Below, in pieces: positions 17,769-26,442 of a DNA stretch of 64,000 bases. Position 1 is the first letter of the stretch, and every line of letters starts with the position of its first letter. This DNA is from Bifidobacterium sp. Its GTDB lineage: Bacteria; Actinomycetota; Actinomycetes; Actinomycetales; Bifidobacteriaceae. The notes below the pieces were generated by a model. It did no database searches. It worked only from the letters and a program-made list of their open reading frames with translations, and was not told where the DNA came from. Position numbers and translations under genes: made by a program. The stretch spans positions 124,001 to 188,000 of the forward strand of contig NZ_JALCLM010000001.1 of assembly GCF_022647885.1 (NCBI RefSeq), written 5' to 3'.

Positions 17769-19178
17769 TCATACTGTATTGCTGCGCGCTATTTCTCGAT
17801 ACCTCAATCCGGAATCCTTCCAGATCCGTTCCTGATTCTCGTAATCGACTCTGATAATCCCAAAACGTTTGCTGTATCCCAAGGACCACTCAAAATTATC
17901 AAGTAAGGACCACGCGAAATATCCGCTTACAGCAGCTCCAAGATCGATCGCTTCAGCAACTGCTCGAACATGAGCATCCAAATAGGCCACACGTTCAGGA
18001 TCGTGCACGATTTCGCCACCGAAGGGAGATCCGCCACTTTCCACTTCGTCATCCCATGCTGAGCCATTCTCGGTAACTGCGAGAGCTAGGCCCGGATAAC
18101 GCTGTGACATTTCGACCAAGATGTCACGCAAGCCTTCAGGCTCCTGATTCCAACCCATCGCCGTCAACTGTCCTGTAGGAGGAAGTACCTCCACGTATTC
18201 CTGTGCAGGCATGGGATTTGCGTGAGATGCGGCTATCCGCGATGCCTCTGAACTGTCAGACATGTGACGCTGCTTCACATAAGCCGTGGAATAGTAATTA
18301 ATGCCGAGATTATCCAGAGATTGGTGAATTATTTCCAAATCACCCTGCTGCACAAATCCCCAATCACTAATTTCCTTAGTTGCCTGCATAATCTTGTCGT
18401 CGTAGCGTCCTTCAAGCATGGGCCCAAGCCAAATCTCGTTGGCAAAAAGATCTGCTCGCTGCTTTGCTGCAATATCTTCAGGCTTGTCGCTAGCAGCACG
18501 ATTGACTTGTAGATTCAAGGTAACCGAAATCTTGGCATTCTGCCCCAGAACTCCTCGTATAGCCTTGACTGCAAGGCCATGCGCTAGGTTGAGGTGGTGC
18601 GCTGCAGCAAGGGTTTGCTCATAGTCTCGAATCCCCGGAGCGTGCATGCCATTGCCATAACCTAGATATGCGGAGCACCATGGTTCGTTCAGCGTAGTCC
18701 AGGTATCTACCAAATCGCCGAAGGCTCTTGCCAACACCTGCGCATATTGCGCAAATGCCACCGCAGTTTCTCTGCTGGCCCATCCCCCACGGTCTTGCAA
18801 ATACTGTGGAAGATCCCAATGATAGAGAGTCACCACTGCCTTAATACCTGCCGAGCGAAGAGCTCGAAGAACTCTGAGATAGTGTTGCACTCCCTCGTCG
18901 TTTACTGGGCCTTGATATTCAGGAAAAATTCTGGACCAGGAAATTGACATTCGGTAGGCACCCACACCAAGCTCTTGCATAAGCTCGATATCTTCGATGT
19001 AACGGTGATATTGGTCGCATGCCACCGCACCGGAGGATCCGTCCGAAATCGTCCCCGTTTGTTCACAGAAAGTATCCCAAATCGATGGGGTACGTCCCCC
19101 TTCTTGTATCGCACCTTCGACCTGATATGAAGCCGTGGCGACTCCCCAAAGAAAGTTTGGTGGAAATGTATATGTCAT
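17769..19178 (-). CDS. GH1 beta-glucosidase
   Basis: 469 residues from the ATG at 19176-19178, just after AAGGAG. It is a complete glycoside hydrolase family 1 TIM barrel: PPNFLWGVATASYQVEG at the N-terminus, the acid/base glutamate in TLNEPWCSAYLGY, the nucleophile glutamate in ALAVTENGSAW, and SLLDNFEWSLGYSKRFGI near the end. No signal peptide, so it acts in the cytoplasm on imported beta-glucosides such as cellobiose. It is the last gene of a leftward set: binding lipoprotein, two permeases, this enzyme, with a LacI gene upstream. This arrangement resembles the cellodextrin (cldEFGC) operon known from Bifidobacterium breve. Confidence 0.95.
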   Translation of the reverse strand: MTYTFPPNFLWGVATASYQVEGAIQEGGRTPSIWDTFCEQTGTISDGSSGAVACDQYHRYIEDIELMQELGVGAYRMSISWSRIFPEYQGPVNDEGVQHYLRVLRALRSAGIKAVVTLYHWDLPQYLQDRGGWASRETAVAFAQYAQVLARAFGDLVDTWTTLNEPWCSAYLGYGNGMHAPGIRDYEQTLAAAHHLNLAHGLAVKAIRGVLGQNAKISVTLNLQVNRAASDKPEDIAAKQRADLFANEIWLGPMLEGRYDDKIMQATKEISDWGFVQQGDLEIIHQSLDNLGINYYSTAYVKQRHMSDSSEASRIAASHANPMPAQEYVEVLPPTGQLTAMGWNQEPEGLRDILVEMSQRYPGLALAVTENGSAWDDEVESGGSPFGGEIVHDPERVAYLDAHVRAVAEAIDLGAAVSGYFAWSLLDNFEWSLGYSKRFGIIRVDYENQERIWKDSGLRYREIARSNTV

Positions 19179-19345
19179 GTTTCTCCTTACACGTGTGTGC
19201 GGTATGCGGCAGACGAAGATGCTGGTCGTCATCCGTCACAGACGATTACATAATGTGTGAGCTCTTAACCTCACGTACGGTTCTTGCCGCTCCCAGTAGC
19301 ACAACAGCAAGTTCACAGTATTACTGCGCTGTTGTACGCCAATCT

Positions 19346-20293
19346 CTAACCCTTGACAGCTCCCGCCATAATCCCAGATACCAATTGCTTGCCAGCAATG
19401 AAGAACAAGATAATCAGAGGGAAAGTAGTGAGAATCACGCCTGACATCACAATCGTATAGTCCGTGAAATGAGCACCCTTCAGCGTTGCAGCCGCAACGG
19501 TGAGCATGCTGTTTTTATTGGAACCAAGGATGAGCATAGGCCAGAAATAGTTAGTCCATTGCCCAATGAAAGTGAAGAGGAAGAGCATAGCCGCAGCAGG
19601 TCGTGCCGCCGGCATCGCAACTGACCAGAATGTGCGAATCATCGATGCACCGTCCACTCTTGCAGCTTCAATCAGCTCATATGGCAAGGCGTCACGCAAG
19701 TACTGCGTCATCCAAAACACTCCAAATGAAGTCACCAAGCCTGGAATGATAACAGCCCACAGTGAGCCGAATAGTCCCGCCTTATTCGCAAGAATATATA
19801 GAGGTACAACGCTCAGCTGCTGCGGGATAGTCATAGTTCCCACCACGAAAGTCAGCAATACTCCACTGCCACGGAAACGCAATTTCGCGAATGAATACCC
19901 TGCCAAGGTGCTGAACAGGACGGTAGAAACCGACACCACTGTCGCTACCATCAATGTCCCTCCCAGAGCTTGCCAGAATTTGATTTCACCAAAAGCTCGA
20001 GCGAGATTCCTAAACAGCGCTCCGCCCATCACCAACGCACGTACTCCATATTGATTTGCCGGAGTGTCTTGTGAAGCGATAGAGACTGCATAATACAGAG
20101 GGAAGAGGAACAGCAGCATAAAGCACGTCAGCACTGCATAACTCACCCATCCTGGTTTTCTTCCCTCAGAAGTAATGCCAAGACGCGCATTACGTCTGCG
20201 AGCAGCCGCTGCTACACGTCGACCATAAACTTGTTCCAAAGCCGGTGAAGCAATCGGCTCTTTCTTTGACCATCTATCGAAATCAGTCATCAT
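19346..20293 (-). CDS. Carbohydrate ABC transporter permease (MalG-type)
   Basis: 315 residues with an unusually long hydrophilic N-terminus (about 50 residues) before six membrane segments. The EAA loop is visible as ELIEAARVDGASMIRTFWSVAMPAARPA. The C-terminus KQLVSGIMAGAVKG is typical of MalG-family sugar permeases. The start overlaps the stop of the MalF-type permease (20290-20293, ATGA). It should pair with that protein to import a beta-glucoside supplied by the lipoprotein at 21568. No dedicated ATPase gene is present here, so a shared MsiK-type ATPase elsewhere is likely, as in other bifidobacterial sugar systems. Confidence 0.94.
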   Translation of the reverse strand: MMTDFDRWSKKEPIASPALEQVYGRRVAAAARRRNARLGITSEGRKPGWVSYAVLTCFMLLFLFPLYYAVSIASQDTPANQYGVRALVMGGALFRNLARAFGEIKFWQALGGTLMVATVVSVSTVLFSTLAGYSFAKLRFRGSGVLLTFVVGTMTIPQQLSVVPLYILANKAGLFGSLWAVIIPGLVTSFGVFWMTQYLRDALPYELIEAARVDGASMIRTFWSVAMPAARPAAAMLFLFTFIGQWTNYFWPMLILGSNKNSMLTVAAATLKGAHFTDYTIVMSGVILTTFPLIILFFIAGKQLVSGIMAGAVKG

Positions 20294-21429
20294 GCCACCT
20301 CGCTTGGCTGTGTTGCTGATGCCGCCTGAGCGGCGATCCTGGCATTAGCGCCCGAACGCTGTGCTTTAAGCAATTCAGCTTCCTGACGTTGCTTGAGATG
20401 CTTCATGGCTGTTTTGTCTCGTTTCACATGCGAGCCTGAAGACATGCGTCTAGTAAGCCAGAAATTCAATATCGTCACCAATACGATGATGATGAACAGG
20501 AACCATGCCACTGCGGCCGCACGGCCTAGATTTGGTTGGCCAACTGTTACATTTACGAATCCTAATTTGTATAGGTACAGAGACACCGTCAAATACTGAT
20601 TATTGACACCTCCACCAGCACTTGCAGCATTGTGGAAGAGCTGAGGCTCATCAAAGATTTGCAATCCGCCGATTGTGGATGTGATAATCACGAAGATCAA
20701 TGTTGGCCGGAGCATCGGTAAGGTGACCGAACGGAATGTTCTCCATTTACCAGCTCCATCAACCACGGCAGCTTCAATAACGTCACGAGGAATCGCTTGC
20801 ATTGCGGCAAGAAAAATTAGAGCGTTATATCCAGTCCAGCGGAAGTTCACAATCATAGCGATTGCTATATGCGACCAAAAAGCACTCCCATGCCACATGA
20901 TTGGCTGCATGCCGATAGCTTGTAGCAAAGCATTGACCGCACCCATTCTGTCCGAAAAAATTTGAGAAAAGATAATACCTGCTGCTGAAGGTGCCACTAC
21001 ATATGGCAACAGCACGCCCATGCGCCAAAAAGTTTTAGCTTTCAAGTTGGCGTCAAGAATCCATGCAATCAACAGCGCACATATCACCTGTGGAACCGAG
21101 CTGAGCAGAAAGATTGATACGGAGTTCCTCAGTGCAACCCAAAATGCCTCCTGATGCAGAACCCATTGGAAGTTGCCAAGCCACGAAGCCTGTGTATCAG
21201 CGCAAGTTGCCCCACAAACCGCCCAACCAGCATCTCCGGTGAGCGTGTTGTACTGACGCATTGCCACATAGACCGTATAAATCAGTGGGAACAAACCTAC
21301 AACAGCAAAAAGTAAGAAGAATGGCGCTATATATAGGTAAGGCGAAGCTTTCCACTCAACAATGCCCATCCTACTTCGCCAGGAGTTTGGTGATGTCTTT
21401 CTCTGCGTGACATCTTGCGATTCTGACAT
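20290..21429 (-). CDS. Carbohydrate ABC transporter permease (MalF-type)
   Basis: 379 residues from the ATG at 21427-21429, chosen because AAAGGAGA lies just upstream. Six or more membrane segments start at YLYIAPFFLLFAVVGLFPLIY. The EAA loop reads IPRDVIEAAVVDGAGKWRTF followed by VTLPMLRPT. A charged Lys/Arg/Gln-rich tail of about 50 residues follows the last membrane segment. It is translationally coupled to the MalG-type partner downstream. The position between binding lipoprotein and partner permease is standard for oligosaccharide importers. Confidence 0.93.
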   Translation of the reverse strand: MSESQDVTQRKTSPNSWRSRMGIVEWKASPYLYIAPFFLLFAVVGLFPLIYTVYVAMRQYNTLTGDAGWAVCGATCADTQASWLGNFQWVLHQEAFWVALRNSVSIFLLSSVPQVICALLIAWILDANLKAKTFWRMGVLLPYVVAPSAAGIIFSQIFSDRMGAVNALLQAIGMQPIMWHGSAFWSHIAIAMIVNFRWTGYNALIFLAAMQAIPRDVIEAAVVDGAGKWRTFRSVTLPMLRPTLIFVIITSTIGGLQIFDEPQLFHNAASAGGGVNNQYLTVSLYLYKLGFVNVTVGQPNLGRAAAVAWFLFIIIVLVTILNFWLTRRMSSGSHVKRDKTAMKHLKQRQEAELLKAQRSGANARIAAQAASATQPSEVA

Positions 21430-21567
21430 AATCTCTCCTTTGAGAAACGCCATATCGGATAGTTCAGGTTAAACCTGCGCCACTTCGTCGTCTATATCGT
21501 GCCCGCATATAGCCCGCCAATATATCGTGTGAAGGGACGCAGATTTATAGCCTGTGTTGTCGGAATA

Positions 21568-22878
21568 TTATGAGAGAGCTTTCACATCACTCACGAATTG
21601 TTGCCACGACTGTGCAGCTGTTTGCTCCTTAGTGACATCCACACGTCCAAGAGCATCTCCCAACTTGGAATCGATGTCATAATATTGGCTGCCGGTGTAT
21701 GGAATCACCTTGACGGCATCCGCACGATTGGCATAAATCTTGCCGGTTGGAGCGTTATTGAGGAAGCTATCAACCTTGTCGGTAACCTCGGAATTCTTCA
21801 AAGCAGTCGGTGAGCTTGGGAACTGAGCGGCTGCTTTGAAGGTGGCAACCTGCTGTTCTGGAGCTGTTAGCCACGCCACCAGCTTTGCTGCCTCGGTCTT
21901 CACCTGAGAAGTTTCGGGAACTACCAACCATGAACCGCCTTGGTTGCTACCTCCGCCAGGCGTAACATCCGCTACATCCCAGCCCTTGAAATCTTCTCCC
22001 GAGTTGCCTTTGATATTGTTCACCAGCCAAGCAGGGCACATAATTGTGGCGAATCCGGAATCTGATTTGAAATTAGCATTCCAATCATCCGACCACTGAG
22101 TCAGATGTGCAGACATATCTGTCGTTGCAGTGAGCTGATTATAAAGATTCTTCACAGTGCTGTCTGTAGCGACGACTGTGCCGTCCTTCTTCACGTACGC
22201 TTCCTTGATTTGCGTCTTCATGGTGCCCCAGATGCCACCCATGGCGTCGTACCAAGGTAGACCAGTCTTCTTCGTATACTCCTCACCGGCCTTGAAGTAG
22301 CTATCCCAGGTAGCGTTATCGCCACCAAGCATCTTTGCTACTTCGTCGCGGTCAGTTGGAAGACCTGCTTTGGCAAATAGATCGGAACGATAGCACAATG
22401 CAGTCGGACCAATGTCATTACCGGCACCAATCAGTTTCCCGCTATCTGTTGTGCCACCCTCAGTCTTCCAATCAAGCCAGTCGTTCCCTTTGACATAACT
22501 AGACAAATCTAAGAATTTATCTGGCATGGCCAATATGGAGGGCATCCATGCAATATCGGCAGCATACACGTCATAGGCATCCGAGCCGGAGGAAATAGCT
22601 GTATTGAATGCAGAACGAGCATCATCTGATCCTGATGCCACGGTTTCCTCGATTTTCACATTAGGATGTTCCTTCTCATAAGCCGCCCACAAATCTGCAC
22701 CTGGTCGTTCCGCGGTGCTCTTGCCGTAGCCGAAGTTATTGAAGGTTTGTACTTTGATTACTACTTTTCCGTCACTATTAGTGCTGCTTGCAGTATCGCC
22801 AGATCCCCCACAGCCCGCGAAACTGACAACCGCAGCCCCCGCAGCTAAGGAAGCCAATACTTTCTTAGAAACACTCAT
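21568..22878 (-). CDS. Sugar ABC transporter substrate-binding lipoprotein
   Basis: 436 residues from the ATG at 22876-22878, with GGAAGGGG directly upstream. The signal peptide has lipobox SFAGC and a GGSGDTASS linker. The mature protein is a family 1 extracellular sugar-binding domain: YAADIAWMPSILAMPDKFLDLS, later GGSNQGGSWLVVPETS and KLVAWLTAPEQQVATF. It delivers an oligosaccharide, probably a beta-glucoside given the GH1 enzyme in the same operon. A LacI-type dyad lies 78 bp upstream of the start, consistent with repression by the adjacent regulator. Confidence 0.94.
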   Translation of the reverse strand: MSVSKKVLASLAAGAAVVSFAGCGGSGDTASSTNSDGKVVIKVQTFNNFGYGKSTAERPGADLWAAYEKEHPNVKIEETVASGSDDARSAFNTAISSGSDAYDVYAADIAWMPSILAMPDKFLDLSSYVKGNDWLDWKTEGGTTDSGKLIGAGNDIGPTALCYRSDLFAKAGLPTDRDEVAKMLGGDNATWDSYFKAGEEYTKKTGLPWYDAMGGIWGTMKTQIKEAYVKKDGTVVATDSTVKNLYNQLTATTDMSAHLTQWSDDWNANFKSDSGFATIMCPAWLVNNIKGNSGEDFKGWDVADVTPGGGSNQGGSWLVVPETSQVKTEAAKLVAWLTAPEQQVATFKAAAQFPSSPTALKNSEVTDKVDSFLNNAPTGKIYANRADAVKVIPYTGSQYYDIDSKLGDALGRVDVTKEQTAAQSWQQFVSDVKALS

Positions 22879-22955
22879 CTTTTCCCCTTCCTGATATCGC
22901 ACAACGATGTGCGACATGTGCTGTTCAAGCCCTCTTTGCCTTGAACAATTCACAA

Positions 22956-22969
22956 TGGAACCGTTTCCA
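22956..22969. promoter_or_regulatory. Candidate LacI operator of the beta-glucoside operon
   Basis: TGGAACCGTTTCCA is a near-perfect palindrome (TGGAA/TTCCA arms around CCGT) in the 216-bp space between the LacI gene end and the binding-lipoprotein start. The central CG and arm spacing match LacI-family operators. Confidence 0.65.
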
Positions 22970-23094
22970 ATACGGTCTTATAAGATTATCGCTAGATGCA
23001 TTGTTTGTAAAGTTTGCTTACCGCAAACTATGCGTCTGCCACGAATTCTCTGAGTAATTTCACCTGGCACAACCCGTGGCGACGCAACAGAACT

Positions 23095-24105
23095 TCACGC
23101 GGTGTCACGCGGTTTCAATTGGACGTCAAAAATCTTGCTGCGATCACGGCACACACCGTCTTTCAGACAGTCCTGCAGCATCTGAGCTGCACCATTAGCC
23201 ATATCGTCAAGCGGCTGCGCAATTGAAGTTAACTTCGGAGAGAGAGCCTTCGCGAGCCGAAAATCATCAAAGCCAATGATTGCCAAATCTTGTGGAATCC
23301 GAATGTGTCTGCTGCACATTGCAATGGCTTGCATAGCACCTGCTGCAATCTCGTCAGATTCAGCAAAAACTGCATCGACGTCAGGAAAATCTTCGAGAAT
23401 ACGATGCATAGCTGCATATCCGGAATCCGTTGAAAATGGCCCTTGTAACACCACCACAGGGCTCAATCCAGCTTCTTGCAACGCTTGGGTAATACCCTCA
23501 GTTCTGTCACTTGGTGCGGTCATATCTTCAGGTCCGGCAATCACAGCAATGCGACTCCTACCAATCTCAATCAATCGCTGTCCCGCTAGGTACCCTCCGG
23601 CTCGATTATTGACATCAACGTATGGCACTGAACTTCCGTGTGGGGGCCGCCCAATGAATACCTGAGGCTTGCGATAATGGTGAATCACCTCGGCCACTCG
23701 ATTGCTCTGATGATAGCTGAGCACTACTAAACCATCCGCTCCGACTCTGTCCAACAGACTCTTAAAACCTTCTGCATCATCAGGATTCGTCAAAGCCAAA
23801 AAAGGCAACAGTCCACGCTGCGCAAAAGCCAGAGAAAGGCGACTAATCATCCCTGATATAAACGGATCGCCAAAAATGAAAGGGGCGGGCTCGGGAACAG
23901 CAAGTGCAACAACACCACTGCGCCCCGATGAAAGCCGTCTGGCGGCAGAATTCGGCGAAAAGTGGAGCTCCTCAGCAGCTTGACGAACTCGCTGTCTAGT
24001 GGCTGCAGAGGCAGATCCATTGCCCAAAGCACGCGAGGCTGTAGAAACCGCAACGCCAGCGCGATTAGCCACATCACGTATTGTCACCACTTTATCTGCG
24101 TTCAT
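23095..24105 (-). CDS. LacI family transcriptional regulator of the beta-glucoside operon
   Basis: 336 residues. The N-terminal helix-turn-helix is VTIRDVANRAGVAVSTASRALGNG, followed by the hinge ELHFSPNSAARRLSSGRSG and a sugar-binding core ending with LAIIGFDDFRLAKALSPKLTSI. No strong ribosome site precedes ATG 24105; a GTG 15 bases later (VTIRD) is also possible. It reads in the same direction as the beta-glucoside operon it precedes, and a LacI dyad (22956-22969) sits between them. It is therefore the likely local repressor, comparable in position to CldR. Confidence 0.92.
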   Translation of the reverse strand: MNADKVVTIRDVANRAGVAVSTASRALGNGSASAATRQRVRQAAEELHFSPNSAARRLSSGRSGVVALAVPEPAPFIFGDPFISGMISRLSLAFAQRGLLPFLALTNPDDAEGFKSLLDRVGADGLVVLSYHQSNRVAEVIHHYRKPQVFIGRPPHGSSVPYVDVNNRAGGYLAGQRLIEIGRSRIAVIAGPEDMTAPSDRTEGITQALQEAGLSPVVVLQGPFSTDSGYAAMHRILEDFPDVDAVFAESDEIAAGAMQAIAMCSRHIRIPQDLAIIGFDDFRLAKALSPKLTSIAQPLDDMANGAAQMLQDCLKDGVCRDRSKIFDVQLKPRDTA

Positions 24106-24117
24106 AAGAACTAATGA

Positions 24118-24558
24118 TTACACACCATCAATCACCTTTTCCCATGTTGCGAGAGGACCTGAGACAACTCTAAACATTGGATGGGCTTCAGGCGTCATAT
24201 GCAGCATGCGAGTATAGGCATTTGGATCGCGCTGTTTCAATTTTGTGAGCAGCAAACGCCACTCATATGCAAGCTGTTCATTCCCAACGTCAAGACGAAG
24301 CTTCTTGTCGGGTTTTCTCAAAATCTTGGATCGATCAAAATGGTATCCCCTGCGGTCCGCCTCATCTACCAAAGGCGCCAAATATCCCGCTATCGCCAGC
24401 AGAGGATCTTCGCATTCACGGAAACGATTGAGCTGCGGATGATGTGTATATCCTTTGGTGTTACCAGCTAAAACCGCCTGTGCCAATAATGATTCGCGCC
24501 AGCAAGCTACGATGCCTTTAACGTCGAGTACCGATGGGGTAAGACTCCACATTCTCAT
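24118..24558 (-). CDS. Pyrimidine-dimer DNA glycosylase (DenV/Pyr_excise family)
   Basis: About 146 residues from the ATG at 24556-24558, eight bases after AAAAGGA. The sequence follows the T4 endonuclease V-type family closely: MRMWSLTPSVLDVKGIVACW, then RESLLAQAVLAGNTKGYTHHPQLNRF, and EADRRGYHFDRSKI. These enzymes cut at cyclobutane pyrimidine dimers or related UV lesions. It ends 12 bp before the LacI gene start on the same strand, so the two may be cotranscribed without an obvious functional link. Confidence 0.88.
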   Translation of the reverse strand: MRMWSLTPSVLDVKGIVACWRESLLAQAVLAGNTKGYTHHPQLNRFRECEDPLLAIAGYLAPLVDEADRRGYHFDRSKILRKPDKKLRLDVGNEQLAYEWRLLLTKLKQRDPNAYTRMLHMTPEAHPMFRVVSGPLATWEKVIDGV

Positions 24559-24656
24559 TGTTTCGTCCTTTTCATAGCTCAAGACTTGCCAAGGTCAACA
24601 GAATACAACAAGCAGAAGGGTTGACTGCCTTCGATCCATGAATACGCAGATATTCA

Positions 24657-24718
24657 GTCACCCTGTCACCCTGTCACCCTGTCACCCTGTCACCCTGTCA
24701 CCCTGTCACCCTGTCACC
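24657..24718. repeat. 8-bp tandem repeat (CTGTCACC), almost 8 copies
   Basis: The unit CTGTCACC repeats seven full times at 24663-24718, preceded by a partial unit (GTCACC). It lies in the 367-bp gap between the leftward glycosylase gene (start 24558) and the rightward Ala/Lys-rich gene (start 24926). The unit length is not a multiple of three and no frame crosses it convincingly. Such arrays change copy number by slippage. Confidence 0.95.
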
Positions 24719-24795
24719 CAGGATTATGCCCAAAGGTCTTGGTTGAACGCAACTGAGAATCGTACAAATACGCGAATACTCACCGCTCGAAATGT

Positions 24796-24833
24796 ATAAG
24801 TTTAAGACTTATAACACTTCAAAAAGTAAGTGT
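24796..24833. promoter_or_regulatory. Two adjacent short dyads upstream of the Ala/Lys-rich gene
   Basis: ATAAGT-N5-ACTTAT at 24796-24812 is followed at once by ACACTT-N8-AAGTGT at 24814-24833. They lie 93 bp before the small-protein start in an AT-rich stretch. They may be operator sites; no regulator is identified. Confidence 0.4.
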
Positions 24834-24925
24834 GACTTAATTCACCCTTCTGAGTATTCGCTATTTTTCTGCGTTGGAGAGATTATAGTGGTGTTCACTG
24901 TTCCTACTACCGAAGGGGGTTCGTT

Positions 24926-25162
24926 ATGGGATTATTTGACGATGCAAAGAAGGCAGCGAAGGATGCTGGCGACAAGGTTGCCGAGGCAGCATCTGATGTA
25001 AAGGATGCAGTTTCTGAGAAATTCTCCGAAGCAACCGACAAGGCGTCAGATAAAGCTTCTGACAAGTTGGACGAAGCCAAGGCAAGCGGCAAGGTTGCGG
25101 GTGCCGAAGCAGAAAAGGCAGCCACCGAAGCCAAGAACGCAGCCAAAGATAAACTTCGCTGA
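24926..25162 (+). CDS. Ala/Lys/Asp-rich helical small protein (LEA- or CsbD-like)
   Basis: 78 residues composed almost only of Ala, Lys, Asp, Glu and Ser with repeats of the type DAKKAAKDAGDKVAEAASDVKDA and ATDKASDKASDK. Such composition forms amphipathic helices and resembles stress-associated LEA/YtxH/CsbD-like proteins. There is no signal peptide or membrane segment. GAAGGGGG before the ATG gives a strong ribosome site, and a good terminator lies about 80 bp downstream, so it is a monocistronic gene. Function unknown; a stress-protective or nucleoid-associated role is only suggested by composition. The 8-bp tandem repeat and two dyads lie upstream. Confidence 0.8.
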   Translation: MGLFDDAKKAAKDAGDKVAEAASDVKDAVSEKFSEATDKASDKASDKLDEAKASGKVAGAEAEKAATEAKNAAKDKLR

Positions 25163-25244
25163 TTTCGTTACCGCATTTAAGATAATTCAGCGAAATTGTT
25201 GTGTGGTGATTAATCGTTGTTTTATCTGATGCTTATATGCATCT

Positions 25245-25278
25245 ACAAGTGGGTGACCCTACGGGGTCACCCACTTGT
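25245..25278 (+). terminator. Hairpin terminator
   Basis: ACAAGTGGGTGACCC (25245-25259), loop TACG, GGGTCACCCACTTGT (25264-25278): a perfect 15-bp stem followed by CTTATT. It closes the small-protein transcript. From here to 25516 I see no convincing gene. Confidence 0.85.
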
Positions 25279-25516
25279 CTTATTAACAAACAATTGAGTT
25301 CCGAATTGCCATTATGACAATGCCGTGCTGCGCTTTCATTATCGCAGAATCAACGCAGATACCCCCTCGAAACCACAACCGTCCACTCGCACGCTCTTGG
25401 TCAAAACTCTCGTTTGTAACATTCCCGCTGACATTTGTGTATAGGTTTTCATTTGCAATATGTGTTGGATATGCTGAGTTCTGGTTTGGTGTTTCATTGC
25501 GAGAAAGGGGTACGGC

Positions 25517-25690
25517 GTGCTTGGTTCAGTCTGCGGCGTACCAGAGTGCCAAAACCATGCTTCTCATGAGTGGGATACTGTGCGCGGGTGCCCTGCTGAC
25601 TCGCACACATTCGTTCCCATCCCCGTATGCGATTTCCACTATTGGGTTCTCGACAACGGCGGGAAACTTACGTTAAAGTTCCGCGGCTAA
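25517..25690 (+). CDS. 57-residue Cys/His-rich protein, probable zinc-binding
   Basis: A GTG at 25517 preceded by AAAGGGG opens a 57-residue frame ending TAA at 25688-25690. The protein contains VCGVPECQNHASHEWD, then a Cys in TVRGCPAD and a Cys and His in IPVCDFHYWV. The cysteine/histidine layout (C-x4-C, C, C-x2-H) suggests one zinc knuckle or ribbon. The residue composition is protein-like and the ribosome site well placed, so I judge it real although it is short and uses GTG. No relative with known function is recognised. It is convergent with the HAD gene, whose end lies 40 bp away. Confidence 0.6.
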   Translation: MLGSVCGVPECQNHASHEWDTVRGCPADSHTFVPIPVCDFHYWVLDNGGKLTLKFRG

Positions 25691-25730
25691 AGATACTAGG
25701 TGTATGTGTGAGGATGCTTTCACCGTCGGT

Positions 25731-26417
25731 TCAACGACGGTGCATCTGCTGTTTCCGCGACTCTACGAAAGCCTCAAGAGCGCGAGCATCTATGCCCGCG
25801 TAGCTATCGATAGTGGCATATTGATGCTGATCACTAACGTCAGTTCTGGTGAATCCAGTAACAGCCACCGTGGTCGCTCCTGCAGCAATAGCTGATTGAA
25901 GTCCCGATGGTGAGTCTTCAAGAGCCACACACTCCGCAATATGTTGCGGATCAATGTGTATCGTCTTAGCAGCATAAATATATGGAGCTGGATCCGGCTT
26001 GGATGCTAAACCGTCATCCCCACAAACGAAAGCTGTGAAAGCATTATTCGGCGCTTGCTGAATAACTACCTCCGCCAATGTTCTTGGGGAGGATGTTACA
26101 AGAACAGAAGGAATTCCTGCCTTTGCCAGTGAACGCAACACATCTAGGGCTCCTGGAGTCCAAGGCATGGTTTCACGTTCACGCTCAGCAACATATTGGA
26201 CCATCAAATCAGCAATTTGCGATTCAGGGAGATCCGTTCCCATTTCGCGCATTTTGCGTGCGCAAAGTATTAAGGCAGTGCCAGACATCTGCCAACCTAA
26301 ATCTTCATTCCAGGTGCCACCATAACGTCTGGCAATTGCGAGTTCACTTTCGTGCCAGTAAGGCTCTGAATCAATCAGAGTACCGTCCATATCCCAAAAT
26401 ACGGCTCGCAATGTCAT
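25731..26417 (-). CDS. HAD-superfamily hydrolase (beta-phosphoglucomutase-like)
   Basis: 228 residues of the HAD subfamily with an alpha-helical cap. Motif I is FWDMDGTLIDSEPYW with the nucleophile and acid aspartates, motif II is LVTSSP, motif III includes KPDPAPYIYAA, and motif IV is VALEDSPSGLQSA. It should be a phosphatase or phosphomutase for a small sugar phosphate. GGGAGG precedes the ATG at 26415-26417. It follows the DEAD-box helicase on the same strand with a hairpin between, so it probably has its own promoter. Confidence 0.92.
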   Translation of the reverse strand: MTLRAVFWDMDGTLIDSEPYWHESELAIARRYGGTWNEDLGWQMSGTALILCARKMREMGTDLPESQIADLMVQYVAERERETMPWTPGALDVLRSLAKAGIPSVLVTSSPRTLAEVVIQQAPNNAFTAFVCGDDGLASKPDPAPYIYAAKTIHIDPQHIAECVALEDSPSGLQSAIAAGATTVAVTGFTRTDVSDQHQYATIDSYAGIDARALEAFVESRKQQMHRR

Positions 26418-26442
26418 ATGACCTCCCTGTCAACCTCAACAT

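Noticed and set aside
24657-24718. Possible CRISPR-like array
   Set aside because: Repeats are 8 bp and contiguous without spacers, and no cas genes are present.
24907-25146. Reverse frame of 79 codons, Ala/Ser/Leu-rich
   Set aside because: Exact antisense shadow of the Ala/Lys-rich gene at 24926.
25314-25676. Rightward open frame of 120 codons
   Set aside because: No ribosome site, odd composition, and it overlaps the better supported 57-residue Cys/His frame in another phase.
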